Assembly (NCBI GenBank): GCA_022376515.1
Contig: WTXI01000127.1
Location: 1 to 64,000, forward strand
Reading direction: 5' to 3'
From: Lactifluus volemus
Taxonomy: Eukaryota; Basidiomycota; Agaricomycetes; Russulales; Russulaceae
Length of the DNA: 64,000 nt
Below, piece after piece: positions 10,314 to 21,404 of this stretch. Position 1 is the stretch's first letter. Every line of letters starts with the position of its first letter. The notes beneath the pieces were generated by a model. That model did not search any database, had not been told where the DNA came from, and saw only the letters and a list, made by a program, of their open reading frames with translations. The translations under genes and the position numbers were made by a program.

Positions 10314-11260
10314 GAATCCGAATTTGTATTCCGCAGCGCGTACAACGTTACCTTGCTTGCAAGGTATTCTGTAAAGGTCGAAAGTCGCCTTCTTACTAAT
10401 CCGGTTAGTAATCCTCTTCACGTGGTATTTTTCCCTATATTGGCCATCCGTCCTGCTTCTTCGGGTCTTCCGTCCCTTTTTCCGCTCGTTCACCTACTTA
10501 ATCTGTACGTCCCGCGACATAAAAAACATTTGTTCTTGCTTGTAACAAGTATGTTATTCACACGCTCCGATTCATTACCATGCATCAGCGATTGTTGGGT
10601 AGGGTAATTTGGAAACTGCATTCTCACACCCGCTAGCCTTCACTCGCACATTTCTCCTCGTCCCTCAATTCCTGGATATCGACATCGACGTTACGACCTT
10701 CTTGAAGAGGTGTCATCTGTGACACGTCGGAAGAGCGTTAGGGCGTCTGGACGGTACTTTCCTGCCAGGCTTGGTGATGTGCGTTTACCATAATGAGGGG
10801 GGCCCCATCGCGTGGTGTCCGTCCTTGGCATCAAAATTGCGCTGACATCGCACTTGCGTTTGTCGGAGCTTCTGATGCCTGCGATAGGCACTATCGTAGT
10901 GTCCCACGATCGCGTCACTGCCTCAGCTAGCACCAGCGCCTCAGCATTCAAATGTTCCACCCGTTGACGCGCTACCTCGATACCGCCACAATCACTTCCT
11001 CGGTCTCGCATGTGCCCCTTGGTATCTCCCGTGTGAAAGTGGTTATCACGACAACCCCGGTGGAACAACGCCAGGCGCATGTGGCCACGATTTTTCTGAG
11101 TACGCCACAATGGTGTTCAGAATGTCCGTGTTTTTATTTCGCGCCTGCTCGACCCTTCCCATCGCTGACCTTCATCAGCCAACAGAAGTGCAACAGCCAT
11201 AGGCGTAACTGGCGTTTCCGAGGTCGCAGAAGGGCCCGCACCACTAGCACAATACAACTG
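10314..11260. other. Non-LINE sequence inside the insertion
   Basis: This stretch lies between the poly(T) and the recognisable WD40 remnant and has no counterpart at the empty site. No protein family was recognised. It may be the 5' part and promoter of the WD40 gene. Overlapping frames on the minus strand (10691-11110, 11117-11533) have no recognisable domain. Confidence 0.4.
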
Positions 11261-12243
11261 CGCCCCACGTGGCGCGCAAGTACTTGATTTGCAGGGGCTC
11301 GACAATCTCTTGCCTCTTTCCATTCTTGTGGTGCTGGCACTGGATGCACAGTGGAATGCCTCCGGCCGGGCGAAGAGTGCACGCAGCGACGTGGCCGGCG
11401 CGTGGGGCCAACCCAGCGTGCTGGTTGTCAGCGGCGGATGTGACAAAGACTGTGCGCGTGTAGGACTTGGGAACCAGGTAGGTTTTTCTATTGCCTCTTG
11501 TCGCAAGTCTTTCTGATCTGCGTGATGGGGCAAAACGTGGATGGTTGGTTAGATTCTCACTATACGGCTTTTGTCTTTTGTAGACATACCTCAACCGTGC
11601 GCTATCTCAAAGTGCTGCTCAATCGACCAATTGTAGTGAGCGGCTCTTGCCATGACACGCTGCGAGTGTGGGATGTACAACATGGGCGAATGCTGCACGT
11701 CCTAACCGGGCACGTGGGCAGCGTGTGCTCGCTTGATGTGTGCGGGAACTGAGTTGTTAGTGAGAATTACGATTGCACTTGCCGAGTACGCCACTCTTTG
11801 CCTTTTTTTTCAGGCGCCGATTGGCGAGTAGCTCTGGGATGTGGATACAGGTGAATGTCTGCAGGTTTTCTGAGGACACTTCAACCAGATGTATGCCGTA
11901 GCGTTTGATGGAAAGATTGTAGCTTCTGGTGGCCTAGACACCACTGTGCACCTGTGGGACGTTGAGAATGTGAACACAGCGAACTATTTGGGTCCTTTGG
12001 GAGCACAGGACGGCATTGATACCTGGGGCCACTGAACTTATGAGGGAATCATTCGATCAATGCCGATGAGCATGGAACGGTAGGTCAGATGCAAACAATA
12101 GAGATGACAACGCCAACAGTCAGATACTCAAACTCTCAAGCTGATGGGTCACCCGATGACCTGCACTGCAAATTCAAGCAAGGTCGAGGCCGACACCGTC
12201 GGCGCTTCTAGTGGCACAGAGGCGGTCGCGAAGGGTGACTAAG
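11261..12243 (+). pseudogene. Decayed Cdc4/Pop1-like WD40 gene carried inside the insertion
   Basis: Pieces of a WD40 propeller run on the plus strand: LVVSGGCDK (about 11420-11446), then HTSTVRYLKVL, VVSGS, TLRVWDVQHGRML and LTGHVGSV (11585-11752), then LWDVDTGECLQVF, GHFNQMYAVAFDGK and VASGGLDTTVHLWDVE (about 11830-11970). A likely C-terminus VGASSGTEAVAKGD with a stop ends at about 12241. An intron-like GTAGGT...TTGTAG separates the first two blocks (11478-11583), so this is not a processed copy. A TGA at 11750, a TAG just before LWDVDTG and a TGA after CLQVF break the frame. The repeat wording resembles fungal Cdc4/Pop1, the F-box/WD40 receptors of SCF ligases; no F-box part was seen. Confidence 0.75.
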
Positions 12244-12394
12244 CGTTATGACTATCATGTACGGGAGAGAGTAGGTGATGGTTGTAAGCCATCGGTGTGT
12301 AGTGGTGTGGTGTGTTTATGTGGCGGTCGTGTGTATGTATGTATGTAGTTGCAGCAGGGGTGACTCTGCCGCGGAAAGAAAAAGACCCTGTGCC

Positions 12395-15300
12395 TCAGTC
12401 TGGTTCCCAGACCGCCCGCGGTTTATTGCAGGCCCTCGTCTCCTCTAAGAACCTAAGAAGCCTTTGAACGCGCTTCGGGGTTTCGAGGAGCTGTTTGAGG
12501 CTCCAAGTGCGGCCATTTGACATCAAATGTCGGCGGCGCGCGGTGTCGAAAAGTGGGCAGTGCATGACGACATGCTCGATCGTTTGTACGGTTTCGCCGC
12601 ATTGACATGCGACTTGTTCTGGAGTGTGTTGGGGGAAGAATCTTTGTGTGTATTCTCCGGTGAATGCGTGTCCTGTAATAAAACGGTAGAAAGTGGAGTG
12701 TGTTAATCTGGAGAACGTAGCTTTGGGCCTCTCTGCATTAGGGCCGGTGGTGTGGTTTCCCGTGGTTAGTGGGTAGGGGTGCTTCTTGGGTTGGAAGGTG
12801 TGGTGTGTTTTCCCGTTCGGAGGGGAGGTGAGCGCAGTTCGGTAGGCCATTGATGTGTGCGGTCCTTGGTTATACCGCTCTGCCCATTCCGTTATCGCCG
12901 TTTCTTCGGCCTTTTTCAGTTGGTTGTTTATCGTTTGGGGTTCGGCGAGGTTGTCGAGGGCCGCTGTCCTAGCGGCTTCGAGAGCCAGTTGTCTCGTTCT
13001 GCGGAAGCCTACGAATTGTATGTTTTTGGGCAGCCACAGGAGGGTGATTTTGACGTTGGGGTACTTAACGAGTGCAGTGTCCAATCTTGTGAGTAGTCTG
13101 ATGGACTCCGCTTGATCGTCATGTGGGGACGCGTCTAGCGCTTTCGAAAGCGCGTATTCCGCTGTTAAAGCGATGACGATGGGTTTGTGTTGTTGGGGCG
13201 GTTGGGCGTCTAGGAGGGAGGTGAGAGTGTCTAATCCAGAATGGAGTGAACGTAGCATTATGTCCTGCTCCGTCACCGATTCTCCAAGGACTCTCTCAGC
13301 GTGGTATATCTCCCTTCCCTCTTGGTATAGCGCCGCGGAGGTGGTTCCGATTTGCTTTCCGTCCGGGCGTCCCTTGTTTGAGCGTATGCCGTTGCAGAAA
13401 ATGTTGATGGTTGTACCGTTGCGGCATGCTGTTGTGAGTGTATTGGTGACCTGCTCGTAGTCCCAGTCTTTCCGTTTGGGCGTTACCTTGACCCTTCCGT
13501 TCCAGTCCGGTGCTCCTGGTGGGAGCTCCGGGAAAGGGTCTATGCGTGGTCCGTTCACAGGTACTCTGTTTGCGAGTGACCGCAAGGTTGTCTTAAGGCT
13601 GGCTCTACTTGGCGCCGGGAGCGGTAAGTCGTTAGCGGTCTGCACATGCCACGCACCGCCCAGTCTGATGAGTAGCTGGCTTCCTTTCGGGGCTTTGTAT
13701 AGTCTGAGGGCGGTTTTCAAGAGTATCTTCTTGAGGCGGAGGTCGATAGGGAGGATGTTGAGGAGGTGGTGTAGGGGTTCGCGTGGGGTGGTCCGAAAGG
13801 TGCCCGAGATCAGCTTGACCGCGTCGTTCTGGACTACTTGGAGTTTTTTGACCAGGGTGATTTGCTTGCCCGTGTACCAGAGTTGACATCCGTATGTGAG
13901 GACTGGCAGGCAGATGGCATTATAAGCTAATCTCCATCTCGCCTGGTCGAGGCCTCGGACTGAGTTTCCCAGGAGCCGTAGGGCCTTTAGTGATGCTCGC
14001 GCTCTGTTACACATTACCTCTACGTGATGTGACCAGGAGAGGCGGCTGTCAAAGAAGAAACCCAGGTACCTAAGGGTGTTCGTAGACGTGACCCTGTAAT
14101 GTGTGTTGGGGGCCGGGAGGGGGAGGGAGATATGGTGGGGCGGGTCGGTTTTTTCCCCTCGCTTTTTGAAGTAGATCAGTTCCGTTTTTTCCGGTTCTGC
14201 ACTGAGTCCGGCCCTCGTTAGCCACTCGATGCATGTCGCGTATCCTTCACGTATGGAGGTCTCGACGTTTTCCCAGCTGCGACCGCATGCGAATATGGCC
14301 CCGTCGTCCACATACATACCTAGTGACGTGCGGGTCCAGTTTCGCATTTTGTGCAGCAGTGGGGAGGTGTAGATTGTCGATAGCACCGGTGATACAGGTG
14401 ACCCTTGGGGGGTTCCCACCGAGAATTCGACAGGGTCTGACAATTTGCCGTTGAAGCGGAGGCGGACCGTGCGTTCCGTTAGGAAGGAGCGGCACCAGTG
14501 GACTAGTTCCGGTGCGAAGCCCAGGTTGGCGAAGATCTGAATTAATCTTTCGTGGTTAATGTTATCGAAGTACCCTTGGATGTCGAACAAGAGTAGTCCT
14601 GTTCTTAGCCCTGCCTTATGTGCTGCTTGGATGTCGTGGAGTAGGGTGAGGCCCGCGTCTAGGGTGGACGAGGCGTTCCGTCCTCCGAATTGTGTAGTGG
14701 GGACTAGCTCATGCGTGGTCATCTCTCTGTAGATGATTTTTGCTACGATTTTCTCCAGGAGTTTGCCTAGGCACTCCAGTAGCGAGATAGGTCTGAAGTT
14801 CTTCGCGCGGGAGTAGTCAGCTCTGTTCGGCTTGGGGATTACACATACTACTGCCTCTTTCCATGGTCGGGGGTGGTAGCCCGCTCTTAGGCACGCTGAA
14901 AAGAGGTCTACCAGGCGCTCCGGGTCCGAAGCCCAGACCCACTTAAGGATGGTCCAGGTTTGGCCTGACTGTCCCGGTGCTGATTTGCTGGTTGTTGTCG
15001 CGAGGAGGGAACCAACTAGGTCTTTATCTATGTGGGGAAGGGTTCTTGTTGGTCGTGGGGGGGGGTCGTCTTCGAAAACCGGGCCTACTCTTGGTGGGGT
15101 TTGGGGGAAGAAACGCTGCGAGAGGATGCTTGCGACCTCCTCGTGCGTGTGTACCAGACCGTTAGGTCCTTGCAGCGACGGAACCTTGGTTACCTTTCGA
15201 CCGTGGCGCCAGGCGGCTAGTTCCCAGAGTTGGGTCTTCTCAATGTACTCATCGGCCCACTGGCGCTTTGCCATTCGCACTGTACCTTTGAGTCTCGCTT

Positions 15301-15872
15301 GTGCTGTTCCTCGTGTCTGGGTTGTCTGGGCTTTGCGTAGGTTTTGGGTCGCGGTCGAGCAGGCTGCGTTCCACCAGGGGGAGGCTCTGGGATGTGGGGG
15401 TTTCCGTCGCTTGAAAACCTCCTCATTGGTCCGGATTATGTCCGTCATTAGTTCTTCTGTCGCGTCTTCGATTTCCTCTGCAGTTGGGTTGACTCGGAAC
15501 GCTGTTTTTTTGGACTTTACCGTGAAGGCGTGGGTCCATTCATCCCTTCTTTCCGGGTCAATCACAAAGCCAAGGTCCGATTCCGGGGTTTGGTTGAGTG
15601 ACTCCTCGCGTGGGTGTCCCAGGGTGTGTAGCATAGCGTGATCCGAGGCTAAACTGCCTTCCCAGTCTGTGGTTAAGCCTGTGAAAGTAGCTGCCTGAAT
15701 GGCTGCTTCGTTGTACCAGGCTAGGTCAATTACGGAGTCCCGTTCATGCTTCGCGCCTCTACGGGTGATTTCCCCTGGGTTGTTAGCAAGCGTGAGTAGG
15801 TTTGTGGCCGCCCATTCTTCTAGGCGGCCGGCCCATTGAGAGCGGGGGGTGTTGGGGGGGGACCAGGCTTGC
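12395..15872 (-). CDS. LINE ORF2 remnant: endonuclease tail, reverse transcriptase, RNase H-like, zinc-binding end
   Basis: The frame is open from the truncation point (15872) to the stop at 12395, about 1,159 codons; the first in-frame ATG in the well-conserved part is 15634 (1,079 aa). Upstream of that ATG the frame ends in SLASDHAM, where SDH matches the last motif of AP-type endonucleases. Counting from 15634, the RT spans about residues 255-510 with FDIQGYFDNINH (Asp351), GTPQGSPVSPVLS (407-419) and YVDD (441-444). An RNase H-like region lies at about 742-890, but its four acidic positions are all replaced (see findings). A C-x-C-x8-H-x4-C cluster (1010-1026) ends the protein. The polymerase would reverse-transcribe its own RNA at a nicked target. 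With its N-terminus gone this copy is not expected to move. Confidence 0.85.
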
Positions 15873-15887
15873 TGGTGAAAAAGGCAA
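15873..15887. repeat. Target-site duplication, right copy
   Basis: Exact copy of 10272-10286. Beyond it the sequence continues as the second half of the interrupted segment (ACATGTCCTTCACACCACAC...), matching about 56385 onward. Confidence 0.85.
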
Positions 15888-16059
15888 TGACATGTCCTTC
15901 ACACCACACAGGGCAAATGGGTCGCTCGCCATTGGGGATATTCAACTCACAACTCTAACCTCGAGAACACAAGTGTTGTCGAGATGATAGATTAGAAACA
16001 AGATGTTCCATCGTGTTTCGCGACTGCCGCGAAATCCATCTCATATTCCTTTCGCAATC

Positions 16060-16262
16060 ATCCGCTCTGGCTGTTCGACATACCCCCGCTACGTCTCCAC
16101 AAACGCAGCCAACTCCGCGCCCTCCACGACCCGATGCTAGCTAATGCCCAACTTGAGCCTTCGCTCTCCTTTCCCATCGCCCTGGTCGACATCCCACACC
16201 CAGCGCGCGCGTTGTATCCTCGCGCGCTAGCTGTGCACCACTCACGCGACTCGACCTGTACT
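16060..16262 (-). pseudogene. E2 acyltransferase C-terminal fragment
   Basis: On the minus strand this encodes the end of the catalytic domain (about AELAAFVET then RGYVEQPE), preceded by the WVWDVD-like stretch. The Trp of VETWRGY is TAG, so the frame is closed. It matches 56560-56752, its twin in the duplicated segment. The Rab copy begins immediately after it, in the opposite orientation. Confidence 0.7.
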
Positions 16263-17290
16263 ACTACAGGATACCGCCGGTCAAGAACGCTTCTCCTCAC
16301 TCTCCACTACGTTTTTTTTGTGGTGCGGATGCCGCCATTCTCATGTTCGACGTCAATCAGCCTGCGACGCTCCATGCCCTCACCTGATGGTGGTCCGAAT
16401 TTCGTACCTGCACCCTGCTCGCAGATGAACACAGAGAAGAATACTGTCTCATGATAGTTGGAAATAAGACCGACCTCATTTCCGATTCGATAACGCTACT
16501 AATACGAGAGAGGATGCCTTGCACCTCATCGACGAGCTCGTTCCGCCTTCGGATACGCGACCCACCAGCAGTCCAGGCAACGCCAGTGGATAGGAGAAAT
16601 TGGTTACCCTCCTGCGTCGTCAATGGATTCGACGACGACGAATTGTGCGTACATACATCTCAGTCAGAGGGTATCATTCTCTTGGACGAGGCCAGCTCCC
16701 ACAGCGGCTGGCACCCACGCTACCCCGGACGCCGACTGTAATCCCGGAGCCAACATGGATACTTCAGTTCCCACCACCATGATCCCACTCCGCACGTCCT
16801 CGACCAGCCTCGCATCACCACAAACGCACATCCAAATCCGACTCACCCAACTTCCAACTTCAATTTCTCGACGCACGGCGGCACGCTCGGCTCGACCCCA
16901 CACGGGCTTCACCCCCTTTCAACCCCCCGCATCCTCCTTTTCCGATGAACGCCCACGCCGAACCATTCGAATCTGCGCTCTCCTCCCCGCTCTCGCGTTC
17001 TCGCTCCCCTTCGTCCTCTCCATGTCTACACGCTCATAATAATTGAGCCCGCGCGACTCGGAGACGCTCGCTCTCGCCATCGACGATATCGATATCCACC
17101 ACACCTACGATCACGCCAGCGCGATACGACACGGCGCAAGGCTTAGCACGATCCATGCCACCTCGTCCCCCGCGGGGACTCAAGTTAGTCTTCACGCTAA
17201 AACGGACATGTTTGCCTATATCGCACAGCGTGTTGGGAATGGGAGGATTCGCGGGAAGAACCGCCGAATGGGGTGAGGAACAGCAATTAC
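16255..17290 (+). pseudogene. Decayed Rab-like small GTPase gene (copy 2)
   Basis: The switch I part is missing. The copy starts at DTAGQERFSSLSTTFF (from 16270), then shifts frame in an eight-T run (CGTTTTTTTTGTGG) before the DAAILMFDVNQPAT codons. TGA at 16385 replaces the Arg of TRWWSEF. VGNKTDL (about 16458-16480) is intact, and the TSAK region near 17180 is deleted. The twin is at 56752-57770, which shares the T-run and the same TGA. Confidence 0.75.
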
Positions 17291-18330
17291 TGTCGGTCTT
17301 GATCAAACTATGATCGTGCAAAAGAAGACATTTAGCCGTTCTTCGTGAGGGCTGGAATCTTAGCTATGTTATCTTTGTCGATCCTTTTTCCTAGGTCGGA
17401 ACGTTGTTGCCGTGTTTTTGGATATCGTACGTGCACTTCCTAACAGGAAGAGAAGAAGCTTCGGAATGATTAGATTGATAGCTTCCCACTTAAAGTACTA
17501 TCCACTCGTCCTTGTTTGATAAGGCCGTGGCCCTGCTTCAAGTGCAAAGTATTGGCCGGGCGTTCATAATCCATAAAGTCTCAAATTCGTGAGGTTTACC
17601 GCAACGTCGCAGACTGTACTTCTGCATTACACGCCATGACAGTAAAATAGGGGAAAAGTGCGGTATCGGGACGTCCAAACGGATACTTTTTGGTATTGGA
17701 AGTAACGATACGATATGAGCGGCACAGCTGATAGCATACAAGAGGAGAGACGGAACGGTTTGGACCACTACTTTGCGCGTGCAGCATGGTAGCTTCCCCT
17801 CTCCAGTCCTGTAAATATGAGGACCGCGTTTTCTTTGTCATATGTGTTGCGGAATATAAGTGCAGACTTGAAAAACAACAGCAACATAGATTTGGAATGT
17901 ATATACGGGGAACAGGCCAAGAAGGGGGGTACCATAGCACAAACGGGTAAGCTAGGACGAGGTGCAAGTCAGGAACGAAACTAATTCGGTGGGGCAAGGA
18001 ACGTCGAATGGCAAGTAAAAGTAGTGGTAAGGAAACGAGAATGGGTAGCAACCTAACATAGAACGCGATTCGAGGCATGGTATGTAGTCTGAGATGGGAG
18101 ATGACAAAGAGATAAACGACACAGAGGGGCCAGCGATAGAGAGAAGGGGGAATAATCGCAACACGGGCCAGTGCAATATAGCACAGAGCCGAGGCATAAA
18201 GGGTGGTGTGACCGAGGTGGCATTGTGGAGTACGGGACGAGGACAGATGGTAAAAGGAGGAATGAGGAAAGGGAACGAAGGGGAACAAGCCATGCGAAGG
18301 ACTCCAAGGACAATTACTGCGCTGGTGTCC
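17291..18330 (-). repeat. Shared 3' flank of the B gene at 18331
   Basis: Same noncoding family as 6641-7620, with small indels. No conserved frame. Confidence 0.6.
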
Positions 18331-19922
18331 TTACTCGCTGGGGCGAGAGAGGGCTACAGGACGACCGCTATGCTGGCGGGCTGCGACAAATGATTGTATG
18401 CCTTGTGGCACAGCTTCAGCGGGTTCCGGGTGATCATATTCAACCACAATGGAAAGGCTGTGTAGCGAGGGGAATACTTCGGCGGCTGGTTCTACTGTGA
18501 GCCCTTCTAACGCAGCTGCGATGGAAAGCTCTAGCACGGCAGATATTTGAAGACTCTGGACAGAGGGAAATGATTGAAAGAGTTGGAGCCATACCGTCGG
18601 ATCTATATCGTTTTCTGGCTGGTGGTCGTACCAAATGTCGTGCTCGATGACGAGCGATTCCACGCTAGAGCGGAAGGACAGAATCTGGCTGCATATTTGT
18701 GCCATTGAAAACACTTGCCAATCCAAAGGGTCGCACATGATATGCCACGAGCAACTCTGATCCATCACCCTTGGGTATTCATTGGGCGGCATATCGGATG
18801 GAAAGAAGACAGCATCGAGGGAGGACTCGAGATAACGCGCATTAAACCTCAAGGTTAGACTGGATGTCCTGAGTGAGTCTAGGTGACCAAAGAACCGATT
18901 AGTTTGGGGAATATCAAACACAAGTTGATTGAAGAAGACTATCTTGAGGCGATCGAACCTGAGTAGAGGGGCATCTATTGGGGCCACGAGAACTTCCAGG
19001 TACTCGCTGATACCTTGAAAACGCAACCCAGTGAGAGCGGGGAGAACAGACCGGGTCTGTGGCGGGACAGGTCGGTTTCTCCGTTTGGGTTGAGGCGTCG
19101 GAGATTTGAATTCGATGGAGAGGAATTGGAGCCTCGGCAACATGGAAAGGGATGTAGCCATTGTCTCGGGTGGGATGTACCCAGAATTAGGTATATTATC
19201 AAGAAAAAGAGTTGTGAGGTCTCTGGTAGACAAGAGGAGTCGTGAAAGCGACGGAAATGAGATTGCCCAGAGGTAGAGATGTTGTAAACGTGGGGCAGAT
19301 CCGTTCAAGAATGTGCTGGGAAGGGGTAACACACCCCATGACACAAGGTGAAGATATGTCAATTCCGGAAATGGCTCCTGCATCACTGTCACTATTCGTT
19401 CCCGTAAATCATCCCGGGCTAGTGGATAGCCTGAGACTTCAACATAGATTTTCTGTACGCGGTCACGATGCTCCAATGCGGCAATGATGTTGTCGATTTC
19501 GTCCATACTTGACAAACCATTATAGACTGCAAGAGGAAATGTTGGCCAAATATCGAGCAGTTTCCTCACTGGCGTTTTTGATGTGCAAATGATTTCCAAT
19601 TTGAGGCCGAGTGGCGATGCAAAAATGACGAATCGCCATCTTCGGCATACATGCACCAGCGTGGGCCAATTTAACTGCAATTGATAATAAAGATCGTCCG
19701 GCACGGAGACTTGGAATTGATAGAATATTTCTAGCAGGACGTCGTCCGGGAGTGATCCGATGGACACTCGTTGGAGCACGTGGCCTGCGCGATACAACTT
19801 AGCAATCGTTGCAGTGGTCCTAGATGAGCCATACCTGGTCCTGATCGAATAAACAATTCCTTGCGGCGAAGTGCAACTCGCTTTACTCTATTCGAGCCTA
19901 TGGAGCTGTTATCCATCGGCAT
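18331..19922 (-). CDS. B-type F-box/LRR-like protein, 513 aa spliced
   Basis: Exon 1 is 19922-19835 (MPMDNSSIGSN...IRSGPG), the intron 19834-19785 (50 nt, GTATGG...GCGCAG, branch-like GCTAAG), exon 2 19784-18331. A second in-frame ATG at 19916 is the one shared with the copy at 9236, so either may be used. The F-box is LPDDVLLEIF then VHVCRRWRFVIF, followed by irregular leucine-rich repeats such as LPRLQFLSIEF, LPALTGLRF and FPSVQSLQIS. The gene is intact. It is an extra B copy: the array has two B genes here before the next C gene. Presumed role is recruiting an unknown protein to an SCF ligase. Confidence 0.86.
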
Positions 19923-20395
19923 AAATTAGGTCCCAGGGAATGACCAGTCGGTGATACTTTTGTCTGGTTGGGAGAATGGAGTCAGTCGCACGGATTCGAG
20001 CCTGCGGCCTGGGTGCAGATCTATGAGTACCTACCACTTTGAAATAATGACTCGGAGGATTATAGGCGTGTGGATCCGTTGACAGAAATGTCAGCAGAGT
20101 AGTAGATGGTGGCTCGAGAGATGGGTCTATCGCGAGAGGGCCGTTGACCTGGTACCCTGTTGTACACACGCGGTGTCCGACAGTCCACGTGGCTTCCACG
20201 GAAAGATTGGTCACAAATGGCTGTGTCAAATGGTTGTGTTGGGCATTGTGGACCGCTCTGACAGAGGTGGCTTCCTCCAGTACTTGCCCATGGGAATGAA
20301 GAAACGGTAAAAGATGCTGGCATGTCCTCTACATCACACAGGGCCAAAATTACGCGAAAGGGTTACTCGCCATGGAGGATATTCAACTCACAACT
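19923..20395. repeat. Upstream segment of the B gene, short version
   Basis: Related to 43407-43925 (shared GGTGGCTCGAGAGATGGG, TCCACGTGGCTTCCACGG, ACTTGCCCATGGGAA). It lacks about 500 bp present at 9237-10271. No gene was seen. The CCACGTGG word (about 20185) is a possible E-box. Confidence 0.5.
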
Positions 20396-20625
20396 CTAAC
20401 CTTGGAAACAAAAGTGAAATCTGTTCGACATACCCCCGCCACGTCTCAACAAACGCAGCCAGCTCCGCGCCCTCCACGACCCGATGATCCTCCGACCAGC
20501 TAATGCCCAAATTGAGCGCTTGAGCTCTCCTTTCCCATCTCCCCAGTCGACATCCCAAACCCAGCGCGCGCGTTGTATCCTCGCACGCTGGCTGTGCACC
20601 ACTCACGCGACTCGACCTGTGCTAC
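20396..20625 (-). pseudogene. E2 acyltransferase C-terminal fragment with DHR motif
   Basis: Reads (minus) GISWSEDHRVVEGAELAAF then VETWRGYVEQ. This is the active-site end of the acyltransferase domain, where the His of DHR is catalytic (codon at 20484-20486) and the usual following Asp-Gly is Glu-Gly. The upstream half is replaced by Rab sequence, so only about 70 codons survive. Confidence 0.78.
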
Positions 20626-20639
20626 TACATGATACTGTC

Positions 20640-21215
20640 AGCCAAGGGACGCCGCGGACGGTGATCCCGAAGCCAACATGGATACCTCAGCTCCCACCAC
20701 CATAATTCCGCCCCTTACATCCTCGGTTGACCTCGCTTCGCATCACCACAAACGCACATCCAAATCTCACTTGTGCATACTCCCAACTTCAGCTTCGCGG
20801 CGCACGACGGCATGCTCGGTTTGAGCCCACACGGGCTTCACCTCATTCCACACTCCCGCTTCCTCCTTTTCCGATGGCACCCACCCCGAACCGTTCGAAT
20901 CCGCGCTTCCCCACTCTCGCCCTTCGTCCTCGTCTCCATTCATAATAATAGATCCCGCACGACTCGCTCGCTCTCATCGTCAACGATATCAATATCCACC
21001 GCACAGACGACTACGCCTGCTTGATACGCCACGGCGCAAGCCCTAGCACGAGGCATGCCGCCTCGTCACCCACGGGGACCCAAGTTATCCTTCATTTCAG
21101 CTAAAACGGGCGCGGGCGACTCGGACGTGTTTTCCTATATCGCAGTGTCATCACGCGCTGAGAATGGGAGGAAACGCGGGAAGAGCCGCCAAATGGGGTG
21201 AGGAATAGCAGTACG
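20640..21215 (+). pseudogene. Decayed Rab-like GTPase gene, 3' part only (copy 3)
   Basis: Starts within the G4-G5 insertion (CCGACGGTGATCCC-like words) and ends after the G5 region, which reads ISAK instead of TSAK (about 21088-21102). No G1, G3 or G4 motif is left. From about 20890 on it belongs to the large direct duplication. Confidence 0.65.
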
Positions 21216-21404
21216 GTCAGTCTTGATCAAGCTATGATTGGTCAATTTAGAAGGACTTGCTGTTCTTCGTGAGGGCTGCAATCTTATCTATGTTGATCCT
21301 TTTTCCTAGGTTGGAACGTTGTTACCGAGTAGTATATGGATATTGTACGTGCGTCTCGTAACAGAAAGAACTTGTATAAGAAATGGAATGACTAGATTGA
21401 TAGC

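Larger units (their letters stand above)
10287..15872 (-). mobile_element. 5'-truncated LINE (non-LTR retrotransposon) with apparent 3' transduction
   Basis: A 5.6-kb insertion in minus orientation, bounded by a 15-bp target-site duplication. It starts (minus strand) inside the endonuclease domain, runs through a long open reverse transcriptase frame ending at 12395, has a short 3' part to about 12300, then about 2 kb of other sequence, and closes with 27 T on the plus strand (10287-10313), i.e. a poly(A) tail. Truncation of the 5' end, a poly(A) tail and a duplicated target are the signature of target-primed reverse transcription. The domain order (endonuclease, RT, RNase H-like, zinc-binding tail) suggests the Tad/I-like LINEs of fungi; the clade is an inference. 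The insertion splits a segment whose halves are contiguous at 55332-57770. Confidence 0.87.

Noticed and set aside
9800..10345. 181-codon minus-strand frame with a polylysine run
   Set aside because: The lysine run is the LINE poly(T) read on the other strand. The rest is not kept as one frame in the related segments at 31952-33155 and 55332-56559.
11117..11533. Minus-strand frames opposite the WD40 remnant
   Set aside because: They are antisense to readable WD40 codons and have no motif.
12290..12350. GTGTGT/GTAT repeats as a telomere-like or LINE tail repeat
   Set aside because: Only three GTAT units and irregular GT words; too short to call, though it may lie near the true 3' end of the LINE.
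14949..15641. 230-codon plus-strand frame
   Set aside because: It lies wholly antisense to the conserved reverse transcriptase frame of the LINE and shows no recognisable domain; a shadow.
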